NCBI GenBank assembly: GCA_043820045.1
Contig: JBDREF010000328.1
Location: 1-12,656, forward strand
Origin: JBDREF01 sp043820045
Lineage (GTDB): Bacteria > Planctomycetota > Phycisphaerae > Sedimentisphaerales > Anaerobacaceae
DNA: 12,656 nucleotides
Direction: 5' to 3'
Part shown: in pieces, positions 1 through 7,352 of the stretch
Layout: the number at the start of each line of letters is the position of its first letter
Position numbering within the stretch: position 1 is the stretch's first letter
Made by a program: the position numbers and the translations under genes
The notes under the pieces: model-generated
Database searches by the model: none
What the model was told of the DNA's origin: nothing
What the model saw: the letters and a program-made list of their open reading frames with translations, nothing else

Positions 1-1502
1 GCCACATTGGCTACGGTATGAAAGTGTCGTGTCCTGCCCGTCTTGTCTGTAACCTGGCTTTCATACTGGTGTACCTTGCCGTCCTGAAACGCTTTGAGTG
101 TGGGGCAGGGATATGGTTCACAGGGCCTGTTCCTTCGGTGATATGCTTCATAGCATTTCTTGCCGACGATATCGTCGCCGAATATCTCTTTTGCCACGTC
201 GTTGGTCCAGATGATGTTTAAGTCTTTATCTATCAGGGCAATATCATCGGCAATAGCCCGCAGCATTGCGTTTAGCTTTCCCTGGCTGACCCCCAATGCA
301 TCCTCGGCCGATTTTCGCTGTTCGACCATTTTGTTGAAGGCCGTTGCCAACTGGCCGATTTCGTCGTCTCCCTTGACCTCGACTTGTACGTCGGTGTTGC
401 CTTTTCCGATCTTGTCGATAGCCTTCTTGAGTTTTGAAAGTGGCTGGGAGATATGCCGGGAAATTAGCAAACCCTGTATGACCGCTAGCATGGTCAGAAT
501 CGCCGAGGTGACCAGCATGATATTCCTCAGGCTGATAACAGGCGCGAACAACTCCGTTGTGTCGTACTCGATTGTCAAAATCCAGCCGAGACCATGGTAA
601 TCGTTGCAGCCCAATGATCTGGCGTAAGCCAACAGTGTCTTATGCCTCGGCCGATAGTCTGTCTTCCGGATCAGGTAGCCATTTCGACCTGCCAATTCCC
701 CGAAGATACCCCCGTTGGATGTTCTGTCCAAGAAGCCGAATTCTGGCCCTTCGCTAAATATGACTCTGCCGTCCTTGTCGATTAACGCAAATCTGGTGTG
801 GCTCTGTTTCGTAGCTCTCTTTGCACTCTTGATTACGTCGATTGCCTGGTCTATACCCAAAACAACCTTCACTACTCCGGCGAAATTCCCTGCTGTGTCG
901 CTGAGCTTCATGGCTATAGGCGTGCAATGCACACCGGCGCTTTCATCATATTCAACGTCGCCGACGTACAAGCCGTCTTTCCTTGCCCTTTGCCACCATA
1001 CTTCATCGTCCTGCCTGTAATCGGAAGTCCTTTCGGTTGAAGCTATGCAGGCTCCATAGCGGTTTGTGACAAAGGCTTCGGCAGGAGGCTCTCGGCTTTG
1101 TTTCCTTTTATGAAACTCTATCCGCGTCTTCAGTTCCTCGGACAGCTCGTTGTTCAGCAGTTCCTCGACAAACGGCGTGATCGTTCCCGGGGGGGTGGAG
1201 GTCCATTCGGCTTCTTTTCTGTCAATATAGTCTTGAATGTCCCCTAACTCTTCAAATTGCCGATTCCACGCTACAAGGGCTTTCTGCAGCGTGGAATCTG
1301 TCGAATAGATCTGTAACTCCTCAATGGCGTTGTGAATCTGCCTGTCGATCTTGTCGATCGTTTCCGTAGCCAGGGCAACGGAACTCTCTGCGATGGATTC
1401 GTGGAGTGCTTTCTGGCTTGCATTGAGGCATATGAGCCCGACGATTCCCACCAGAGAGGCTGTGCCTGCAAATCCAAGGACAAGTTTTTGTCTTATCTTC
1501 AT
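1..1502 (-). CDS. Cache-HAMP-PAS membrane sensor protein, C-terminus outside window
   Basis: Reading leftward from ATG at 1502-1500, the frame is open for 500 codons to the window edge, so the C-terminal output domain is not seen. Residues 7-28 form a first membrane helix. Residues about 30-315 are a periplasmic region of double-Cache type: a WW-containing segment near 169, then a GVVKVVLGID strand near 209-218 and a second subdomain with FALIDKDGRVIFS near 238-250. Residues about 323-347 form a second membrane helix. A HAMP domain follows (about 348-400; HISQPLSKLKKAI and DDEIGQLATAFNKM), then a PAS domain (from about 410) with Cys450, Cys461 and Cys466. The layout is that of a sensor histidine kinase or similar signal transducer for a small extracellular ligand. 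Which output it drives cannot be told here. A weak ribosome site (gcagg) precedes the start closely. The 160-bp gap to the upstream gene allows either its own promoter or read-through. A C7 run lies inside the gene (G7 on the plus strand, 1189-1195) and the frame is intact across it. Confidence 0.88.
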   Translation of the reverse strand, partial: MKIRQKLVLGFAGTASLVGIVGLICLNASQKALHESIAESSVALATETIDKIDRQIHNAIEELQIYSTDSTLQKALVAWNRQFEELGDIQDYIDRKEAEWTSTPPGTITPFVEELLNNELSEELKTRIEFHKRKQSREPPAEAFVTNRYGACIASTERTSDYRQDDEVWWQRARKDGLYVGDVEYDESAGVHCTPIAMKLSDTAGNFAGVVKVVLGIDQAIDVIKSAKRATKQSHTRFALIDKDGRVIFSEGPEFGFLDRTSNGGIFGELAGRNGYLIRKTDYRPRHKTLLAYARSLGCNDYHGLGWILTIEYDTTELFAPVISLRNIMLVTSAILTMLAVIQGLLISRHISQPLSKLKKAIDKIGKGNTDVQVEVKGDDEIGQLATAFNKMVEQRKSAEDALGVSQGKLNAMLRAIADDIALIDKDLNIIWTNDVAKEIFGDDIVGKKCYEAYHRRNRPCEPYPCPTLKAFQDGKVHQYESQVTDKTGRTRHFHTVANV

Positions 1503-1528
1503 ACCTGCTCACTCACGGCCTCAAGAGG

Positions 1529-1606
1529 TCAAAGGACCGAGTTTTCCGTCTGTTCTGTTGCGTCGGCCCCTTTGCCCTGCAAGATTTCCAGTCGGTTGAT
1601 CTCCAT
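1529..1606 (-). CDS. possible 25-residue small ORF
   Basis: In the gap between the pseudokinase-like gene and the Cache sensor, a minus-strand ATG at 1606-1604 opens a 25-codon frame ending in TGA at 1531-1529. Its product would start MEINRLEILQGKG and is hydrophilic, with no membrane segment. The frame stays open upstream of the ATG, through the hairpin at 1610-1635, back to a TAG just after the preceding gene. No convincing Shine-Dalgarno sequence precedes the ATG. I do not recognise it. It may be a small protein, a leader peptide or chance. Confidence 0.22.
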   Translation of the reverse strand: MEINRLEILQGKGADATEQTENSVL

Positions 1607-1609
1607 CGT

Positions 1610-1635
1610 GCAGACCCGATTCGTGGCGGGTCTGC
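1610..1635. repeat. perfect 9-bp inverted repeat, possible RNA hairpin
   Basis: The arms GCAGACCCG (1610-1618) and CGGGTCTGC (1627-1635) pair perfectly around an 8-nt loop. It lies 27 bp past the stop of the minus-strand gene ending at 1663. On the minus strand no T-run follows, so it is not a classical intrinsic terminator. It may protect the 3' end of the operon transcript, cause pausing or bind a protein. Confidence 0.55.
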
Positions 1636-1662
1636 CCAACTGTTCACGTGCAATAGTCTACG

Positions 1663-3102
1663 TCAGTTTGCGATTGCGGAGGGTATTTCCATCGGTAACT
1701 CCTCCCGAGCTACCGACTTGGGTACGGTAAAGCACACGATATTCTGCTTGGTGTCCGAACACTCGGCCCATACGCGTCCGCCGTGCATTTCCACCAGCTC
1801 TTTGGCTATTCGCAGACCCAAAGCCAGGTCTTCTCGACCGCCGTTCAACTGTTCCTTGATCCAATCTGAGCGGTTTACAATTCTGTGGATTTCGTTGCGT
1901 TCGAGGGGTGGCCCGTCGTCTTGTATTTCCACGACGAGTTCGTCGGTGGTATCTTTGGCTCGCAAGGTGACGTGGCCGTTCTCGGCAGACAACTTTATCG
2001 CTCTGCTCAGCAGGTTGATCAGCACCTGTGCTATCCTTTCGTAATCGGCATTAACAACGAGTTCACAAGACGGCGTGGAGTTCTTCAACTCGACATTCTT
2101 TTGATTCGCCAGTGGCAGGAAAGCCTCCGCTGCCTGAGAGAGCAATGACGCCAGATCGAACTGACTTGGCTTAAGCTCCATTTTATCGGCGTCTATTTTC
2201 GAGATATCCAGAAGGTCACTAACGACTCGCTTGGCCGATTCAATGTTGCCGCTGTCCAGCAATCGCTGTACGGTCTCTGTCACCATTATGGCGATTTCGT
2301 TTTGAAGTTGATTCTTCTTTTTCAGGTTAACGCTTGCTGTTCTCAGTTGGTCCTCCACGAGGATGCGCTCGGTGATGTCACGAGCCATGCCGACAATCGC
2401 CACATCGTTCCCGTTTGCGTCCTTGATATTCGACCGGGAAAGCGAAACCGGGAACACACTGTCGTCCTTTCGCCTGTGATAGAAGCCGACTTCCCAACTG
2501 CTGCCCACTGTTTTGGTTTGGAAAACGCTCCTTGTGTTCTGGCTCTGGTGCCTTCCAATCCAGAGAATATTTCCGTTCTTTCCGACGATTTCTTCCTCCG
2601 TGTAGCCGTACGTCTTGCAGAATGCTTTGTTGACGAAGACTATCCTTCCCTGCATGTCGGTAATATAGACGCTGTCCTCCGTGCTCATGACGGCGCCGGA
2701 GAGCAGTTGCAGTTTCTTCTCCACCATATGGTGCCTTACGGTGTTCTCGACGGTTATCGGAATGGCCTTGAGGTAATTCTGGTTGATGTCTTTTACCAGG
2801 TAGTCATACGCTCCGGCTTTCCATGCCTTTACTGCAGTCTCCTCATCACCGGCGCCTGTTACCACTATGACAGGCGTGTCATTGGACGATTCCAGAATGT
2901 CGAACGCCGTGCCGTCTCCGAGGGAATGATCGGTAATTATGATGTCAAATGGCAATTGCTCAGCTCCCAATGATTGCCTGGCCTGAGCGACACAACTGGC
3001 TATCGTGCAATCGTATGGAATGGCATTGTTCTCAACGAAACGCTTAAAAGCCATCTGGTCGAGTTCATTGTCTTCGATGAGCAGAATTCGGTAGTTTTCC
3101 AT
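1663..3102 (-). CDS. receiver-PAS protein with degenerate histidine-kinase half (probable pseudokinase)
   Basis: This 479-residue soluble protein has three parts. An intact receiver domain spans about 4-120, with acidic Glu10/Asp11, phosphoacceptor Asp58 (IIITDHSLGDG), Thr82 and Lys104. A PAS/PAC domain spans about 133-250, ending in ARDITER. A kinase-like region spans about 265-462. There the expected H-box (SHELRTPL-like) reads IMVTETVQ, with Glu276 where His should be, and the helix before DLLDISKID is about 25 residues short. In the N-box (NLLSRAIK) the second Asn is Arg368. The D-box DDGPPL has Pro for its second Gly, and the lid region LALGLRIAK lacks two Gly residues. I chose the ATG at 3102 because GGAGA (3111-3115) lies 8 nt before it and it starts 4 bp after the upstream gene's stop. 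Longer GTG (3132) or ATG (3117) starts would overlap that gene. By inference it receives phosphate from a neighbouring kinase and acts by binding partners rather than by phosphorylating. Confidence 0.9.
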   Translation of the reverse strand: MENYRILLIEDNELDQMAFKRFVENNAIPYDCTIASCVAQARQSLGAEQLPFDIIITDHSLGDGTAFDILESSNDTPVIVVTGAGDEETAVKAWKAGAYDYLVKDINQNYLKAIPITVENTVRHHMVEKKLQLLSGAVMSTEDSVYITDMQGRIVFVNKAFCKTYGYTEEEIVGKNGNILWIGRHQSQNTRSVFQTKTVGSSWEVGFYHRRKDDSVFPVSLSRSNIKDANGNDVAIVGMARDITERILVEDQLRTASVNLKKKNQLQNEIAIMVTETVQRLLDSGNIESAKRVVSDLLDISKIDADKMELKPSQFDLASLLSQAAEAFLPLANQKNVELKNSTPSCELVVNADYERIAQVLINLLSRAIKLSAENGHVTLRAKDTTDELVVEIQDDGPPLERNEIHRIVNRSDWIKEQLNGGREDLALGLRIAKELVEMHGGRVWAECSDTKQNIVCFTVPKSVAREELPMEIPSAIAN

Positions 3103-3106
3103 CGCG

Positions 3107-3529
3107 TTATTCTCCATTGGGCGGTAGTTCACTCAGATTCCAGTACAGGTCGATCGCCCGAATTATTTCCATGAACTTCTTGTAATCAACGGATTTTACC
3201 ATATAGCCGGCGGCGCCCAGCTCAAAGCTTCGGACTATATCCTGCTCTGAACTGGAGGTAGTGAGCACAACGACGGGAATATTTTTCAGCGTCTCGTCTG
3301 CTTTTACGATTCTCAGAAATTCAGTACCGTTCATCTTCGGCATGTTCAAATCCAGCAGGATGATGCGCGGTTTTGCGTTATCGTTACCTCTGAGATATTT
3401 AAGTGCTTCCTCGCCGTCGCCCGCCGGAACAAGCTGACTTACGATCTGCAGGTCCTTGAGGGCGCGTCTAACCGTCATCACATCTACGGTGTCGTCCTCA
3501 ACAAGCAATATTGGCTTCGAGTCTTGCAT
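3107..3529 (-). CDS. Rcp1-like single-domain response regulator
   Basis: This 140-residue protein is a stand-alone receiver domain. Glu11-Asp12-Asp13 form the acidic pocket, Asp60 (IILLDLNMPKMNG) is the phosphoacceptor, Thr90 lies in VVVLTTSSSEQD, and Lys112 follows GAAGYMV. The spacing, the TTSSSEQDI segment and the C-terminal aromatic tail (LYWNLSELP) match the Rcp1 type that partners cyanobacterial and bacterial phytochrome kinases. There is no output domain. The start at 3529 is preferred because homology begins at SKPILLVEDD and a G-rich ribosome site precedes it. The first 32 bp overlap the end of the receiver-kinase gene in another frame, indicating translational coupling. A longer ATG at 3616 would add 29 residues with no domain similarity. 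The likely phosphodonor is the kinase encoded just upstream. Confidence 0.93.
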   Translation of the reverse strand: MQDSKPILLVEDDTVDVMTVRRALKDLQIVSQLVPAGDGEEALKYLRGNDNAKPRIILLDLNMPKMNGTEFLRIVKADETLKNIPVVVLTTSSSEQDIVRSFELGAAGYMVKSVDYKKFMEIIRAIDLYWNLSELPPNGE

Positions 3530-4856
3530 TGTGAGCCCCCATTTTCTGCTTTGGCAGCGTGAAGAAGAAGGTGCTTCCTTCGCCCACTGTGGATTCCACC
3601 CAAATCCTGCCGCCATACAACTCTACGATCTTCTTTGCTATAGTCAGGCCGACGCCTGTGCTTTGAGCGTTTTCGTTTGTGGACAATGTCTGGAACATAT
3701 TGAATATCCTCTCGAAGTGTTTCTCTTCGATGCCAGGTCCATTATCCGCGATACTGAATTGCCAGAAGTCATCCTGCTCGACGCACCCGATCTTTATCCA
3801 ACCCTCTTTCTTGTCCATGTATTTGATTGCATTGCTCAGCAGGTTCTGGAACAATTGCATTGCGTGGGTTTGTTCGCATTCGAGCACTGGCACGGAACCT
3901 TCGATTGTAACTGATATGTTCTTTGGCGGAACAAGCATATCAATTACATCGGGGATGAACTTATCGAGGTTTACCGGCATAGGTCCCTCATCTGTATGGC
4001 CGGCTTTGGAGTACTGCAGAACGCCTTCAATGAGGTTGTACATCCGATCCACGCGGCCGAGCAGTTGATTCATTTGTTCACTGCCCTGGTCGCCGAGCTT
4101 GTCGGCGGTGTCGTCCAGTATCCACTGCGCCAGGGTCTTGATCCCGCGTAGCGGCGCCTTTAAATCGTGTGAGATTATTGAGGCGAAGTCCTTGAGCTCC
4201 TTGTTCATATTGTCAATTTTTTCGATGAGCCGTGCCTGCCTTTTCTCAGCCTGTTGGCGCTCGGCGATCTCTTCCTTGAGATGCTCGTTGATGGTTGTCA
4301 GGTCGTCTGTACGCTCTTTAACCATTTGTTCCAGTTGGCTGGTCTTAAGCGATGCCTGACTGGCAAGGACCCATTTCTTGGTCAGGGCGCTTGCGAGTTG
4401 GGCAACTTCGGCACTGTCGAAGGGCTTTTTCAAAATCAGGAGGTTTTCGGATTTTCCAAGCCGATCCGTTATTTCGCCCCAGGAATAGTCGGAGTAGGCC
4501 GTGCAGATAACAACCTGGACTCTTGGGTCGATCTTCCAGAGGTGCTCTATTGTCTTGAGACCGTCCCAGCCTGGCGGCATTCTCATGTCCACAAAAGCCA
4601 GCTCGTACGGGCGATTCTCGGAACAAGCCTTCTTGACTTTCTCGCATCCCTCTTTTCCCTGTGATGCGAAGTCGAGTTCATAGACGCTCTTTGTCCCAGT
4701 ATTGCCCACTTGGTCCCCGAAGACCTCGGCGCGGAGCGTGTCAAGACTTCGGCTATCCTCCTCTTCAACGAGAATGGTCTGGAAATCCTTGTGAATACTC
4801 GGGTTGTCGTCGATGATAAGTATTCGGTGGGCCATCCCATTTTCTGCGGTATTCAT
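3498..4856 (-). CDS. soluble receiver-histidine kinase
   Basis: This 452-residue protein has no membrane segment. Residues about 10-160 are a receiver domain with an enlarged loop (about residues 30-60) before strand 2. Asp15/Asp16 are in ILIIDDNPS, Asp90 in AFVDMRMPPGWDG is the predicted phosphoacceptor, Thr119 follows, and the conserved Lys lies in ILKKPFD. A coiled coil spans about 165-225. The HisKA domain carries His230 in FASIISHDLKAPLRG. The ATPase domain has Asn338/Asn342 (NLLSNAIKY), DNGPGI at 371-376 and STGVGLTIAKK near 399. All catalytic boxes look intact. The DHp and ATPase sequence is close to that of phytochrome-type kinases, which fits the Rcp1-like regulator encoded next. The ATG overlaps the upstream gene's TGA (ATGA at 4856-4853), and a perfect AGGAGG (4864-4869) sits 7 nt before it. 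The receiver at the N-terminus suggests that another kinase, probably the membrane kinase upstream, controls it. Confidence 0.95.
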   Translation of the reverse strand: MNTAENGMAHRILIIDDNPSIHKDFQTILVEEEDSRSLDTLRAEVFGDQVGNTGTKSVYELDFASQGKEGCEKVKKACSENRPYELAFVDMRMPPGWDGLKTIEHLWKIDPRVQVVICTAYSDYSWGEITDRLGKSENLLILKKPFDSAEVAQLASALTKKWVLASQASLKTSQLEQMVKERTDDLTTINEHLKEEIAERQQAEKRQARLIEKIDNMNKELKDFASIISHDLKAPLRGIKTLAQWILDDTADKLGDQGSEQMNQLLGRVDRMYNLIEGVLQYSKAGHTDEGPMPVNLDKFIPDVIDMLVPPKNISVTIEGSVPVLECEQTHAMQLFQNLLSNAIKYMDKKEGWIKIGCVEQDDFWQFSIADNGPGIEEKHFERIFNMFQTLSTNENAQSTGVGLTIAKKIVELYGGRIWVESTVGEGSTFFFTLPKQKMGAHNARLEANIAC

Positions 4857-6802
4857 TTTATAGCCTCCTGTATTTGATAGGGTAACTCAACGGTGAATAC
4901 GGCCCCTTTGCCAGGTCCGTCGCTATGTGCCTTTATGGAGCCGTTCAGCTCATTTGCAGACAGAGCCGTACTATGCAGTCCGAACCCATGCCCCTTTTTC
5001 TTGGTCGTAAAACCATGTTCGAATATCCGTGTTAAGTTCTCTTTGGGAATTCCGATGCCGTTGTCGCATACATCGATCCGGATATACCCGCTTCTCGATT
5101 CTTTTACGTGTACCGCAAGGATTCTGTCTTCCCGATTGCTTCCTGACAGGGCGTAAATAGCATTGCTGATCAGGTTCGTAAGAATCTGCAGTACCTTATA
5201 GCGGTCGATCAGCAGGGTCGGCAAATTTTCTATTTCCTGTTTTACCTGAACGTTGTTTCGTGTTAGCGCCTCGGCGTTTATCTGAATCGTGTCTTCTATA
5301 AGCTCGGCGATGGATGTCGGTTCTACCAGCCCCTTGGTCTTGCTGTGTGACTGCTGAAGTTGGATAATATCGCCCACATGCTGGACGTGTTTGGTCAGTG
5401 CCTCCAGCGATTCGAGACAGCGCTCCTGTTCGTCAATCAGTTCCTTTGACAAGTTGGTCAGAAAGGCCGGAATCTTCTTGCCTCGTTCCTCGTTTGTCAT
5501 GAAAGTGCCAAGTTCGCCCGAATGCTCATCGAACAGTTTAACAACATCGCAGAGATACGAGATTTTTGAATTGCGCACGCGTTTTTGAATCGACTCGGCG
5601 GTCACGCTGACGCTGTTGAGAACGTTGCCCACGTTATGCAGCACGCCGGTTGCCACCTCGGCCATGCCGACCTCACGGGCCGTCTCAAGCAGTTTCTCCT
5701 GGGCGGCCTTGAGCGTGGCTTCCGCCCGCTTGCGTTCTGTGATGTCGCGGGCAATTGCTATTATGTAATCCTGCTTCTCCTCAGTAACGAGTTTAAGACT
5801 TGTCTCTACGAAAAATGCACTCCCGTCCTTGCGCTTGTATTGGCACTGCTTGACAATATCACTCTTTAGCCTGAGTGTTTCCATCTGTTTCTGCCAGGAG
5901 GAATTGTCCGGCACGGACACCTCGATGTCCTTAATGGTCATCATGTTGAGCAATTCTTTTCGTGTGTAGCCGAGGCTGTCACACGCCCGGTTGTTTGCAT
6001 CCAGGAAGCGGCCCCATTGGGGCTCTACCGCAAAAATGCAGTCGTTAGACCGTTCTATAAGATTTCGAAACAATTGCAGTTTTTCTTCCGCCTTCTTGCG
6101 TTCGGCTATACTGCCGAGCCACTCAGCGACGGCACTTAACAAATCATCCTCTTCTTTCAGGAACAACTCTTCGCCGTTCTTTACCTTTCCGCCAAGGTGG
6201 TAAACCTCGATGGCGCCGACATTTTCTCCGTGCGCTTTGATCTGTGTGTTCCGGCTGAACTCACTTTTCTTGAAGTTATCTGTTGTGTAGCGTATCCCGT
6301 CGAATGTGATTCTTACGCACATGGCGTTGGGGTACTTGTACGCGTCACGGATCAAATACACTGTTTCCTGGAATATGTGATTCAGCGGTATTTCTTCGCG
6401 GTTGACTATTTTGGACAAACCGTAGAGACAATTAAGATGCTTGAGTCGCTGTTGCAGCTCTCTCTGGTCAAGTGGGCGGTCCGCAATTTCAGCCTCCAGC
6501 TTGAGCTTGGCAGCCGACAATTCCTCTGTTAGGTTCCGAACTTTTTCTTCGAGTCTTTTGTGGCGCGCTCGGAGTTCTTTTGCTTCAAGTTGTGCATCCT
6601 TGATATTCTTTGTTTGCGTGATGGCCCCATAGATGTATCTGTTGTAAAAGTATGTGAGGACAACGGCTGCCATTACGGCGATAAGGGCGCAGTGCGCAAT
6701 GTCTTTTGTTAACTTTTCATGCGCCAGCCAGAATACGCCGGTGATGATTGCGACAAATACGGCCGCAAGGGCGCCCTTTTGCAGTGTACTTTTCATATCC
6801 AT
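4853..6802 (-). CDS. membrane GAF-PAS sensor histidine kinase
   Basis: This 649-residue protein has two closely spaced membrane helices (about 9-27 and 34-52) with almost no periplasmic loop, so it probably senses in the membrane or cytoplasm. A long coiled coil follows (about 65-120). Residues about 120-238 look like a GAF domain and about 243-360 are PAS/PAC (ending ARDITERKRAE). The kinase core has His389 in the unusual H-box TGVLHNVGNVLNS, an N-box with Asn543/Asn547 (LTNLISNAIYAL), DNGIGI from Asp580 and lid GHGFGLH at 604-610. It is therefore predicted to be active. I prefer ATG 6802, which has AGGG about 10 nt upstream; GTG at 6844 in the same frame would add 14 residues. The stop overlaps the next gene's start. 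A sigma-54-like promoter lies upstream at 6872-6887. This is the likely entry point for signal into the operon. Confidence 0.93.
   Translation of the reverse strand: MDMKSTLQKGALAAVFVAIITGVFWLAHEKLTKDIAHCALIAVMAAVVLTYFYNRYIYGAITQTKNIKDAQLEAKELRARHKRLEEKVRNLTEELSAAKLKLEAEIADRPLDQRELQQRLKHLNCLYGLSKIVNREEIPLNHIFQETVYLIRDAYKYPNAMCVRITFDGIRYTTDNFKKSEFSRNTQIKAHGENVGAIEVYHLGGKVKNGEELFLKEEDDLLSAVAEWLGSIAERKKAEEKLQLFRNLIERSNDCIFAVEPQWGRFLDANNRACDSLGYTRKELLNMMTIKDIEVSVPDNSSWQKQMETLRLKSDIVKQCQYKRKDGSAFFVETSLKLVTEEKQDYIIAIARDITERKRAEATLKAAQEKLLETAREVGMAEVATGVLHNVGNVLNSVSVTAESIQKRVRNSKISYLCDVVKLFDEHSGELGTFMTNEERGKKIPAFLTNLSKELIDEQERCLESLEALTKHVQHVGDIIQLQQSHSKTKGLVEPTSIAELIEDTIQINAEALTRNNVQVKQEIENLPTLLIDRYKVLQILTNLISNAIYALSGSNREDRILAVHVKESRSGYIRIDVCDNGIGIPKENLTRIFEHGFTTKKKGHGFGLHSTALSANELNGSIKAHSDGPGKGAVFTVELPYQIQEAIK
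4864..4869 (-). promoter_or_regulatory. strong Shine-Dalgarno site of the receiver-kinase gene
   Basis: On the minus strand AGGAGG lies 7 nt before the ATG at 4856. It lies inside the 3' end of the preceding gene and fixes the start of the receiver-kinase at the ATGA overlap. Confidence 0.85.
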
Positions 6803-6871
6803 GTTCTTATTGCCCTGTGTACATTGGACATAATTGCACAACACATGCCTTTAGAAAGTACAGTCATGCTG

Positions 6872-6887
6872 TGCAACATATATGCCA
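6872..6887 (-). promoter_or_regulatory. sigma-54-type -24/-12 promoter of the signalling operon
   Basis: On the minus strand the 16-mer reads TGGCATATATGTTGCA. The sigma-54 consensus is TGGCAC-N5-TTGCA, with GG and GC ten bases apart. Here both TGGCA and TTGCA are exact and the GG-N10-GC spacing is right. It falls inside the 151-bp gap between the upstream receiver gene and the membrane kinase gene and points toward the kinase. Transcription would begin near 6861, giving a leader of about 60 nt. The core CATATATG is also palindromic, so an operator is an alternative. No enhancer-binding activator is encoded in the window. Confidence 0.55.
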
Positions 6888-6953
6888 TTGATATCCGCCT
6901 ACTATCTCATAAAAACATACGCGAGAGCATACTCCCGGAACGGTTTCGGTACG

Positions 6954-7352
6954 TTATCGGACGTCCGCCGTGTTTATGTGTTTCTCCCACTTAGCCTTGA
7001 CGATTCTGCCTAACTGCATCAAATCCAACGGCTTGGTAATGTAGTCATCGGCTCCAATCTCGAAAGCTTGGTCGTAGTCGCCTATCATTCCCCTGGCTGT
7101 CAACATGAAAACCGGTATGCTGTCGGTCTTCTTGTTGTGCTTGAGCTCCGAGAGCACCTCCAAGCCGTCCATGTCCGGCATCATCCAATCCAACAGGACG
7201 AGTGCCGGCTTCTTTTCCTGTGCGAGTTTGAGCCCGGTTAGCCCGTCTTTTGCCAGGTAGGCCTTGAAGCCGTACAGCTTGAGACTGCGCCTTAGCGCTT
7301 CCCGGACGAGTTCGTCGTCCTCAACGACAAGAACAGGAGTCCATTTACTCAC
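6954..7352 (-). CDS. single-domain response regulator (CheY/PhoB-receiver type)
   Basis: This 132-residue protein is a receiver domain only. Glu11-Asp12-Asp13 form the acidic pocket, Asp55 (LVLLDWMMPDMDG) is the phosphoacceptor, Thr85 lies in VFMLTARG, and Lys107 is in DDYITKPLD. A short charged tail ends in TADVR and there is no DNA-binding domain. The start is GTG at 7352-7350, preceded by AAGGG about 9 nt upstream; no in-frame ATG lies near the N-terminus. It is read in the same direction as the kinase operon but separated from it by 151 bp. It is probably phosphorylated by one of the kinases downstream and passes the signal on by protein contact. Confidence 0.92.
   Translation of the reverse strand: MSKWTPVLVVEDDELVREALRRSLKLYGFKAYLAKDGLTGLKLAQEKKPALVLLDWMMPDMDGLEVLSELKHNKKTDSIPVFMLTARGMIGDYDQAFEIGADDYITKPLDLMQLGRIVKAKWEKHINTADVR

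Noticed and set aside
1189..1195. G7 tract inside the Cache sensor gene as a phase-variable site
   Set aside because: Seven bases is short, the frame is intact, and the run simply encodes Thr-Pro-Pro-Gly; there is nothing else to support switching.
2302..2973. Plus-strand frame of 223 codons
   Set aside because: Lies opposite the receiver-PAS pseudokinase gene, whose domains are unmistakable; the product has no family features.
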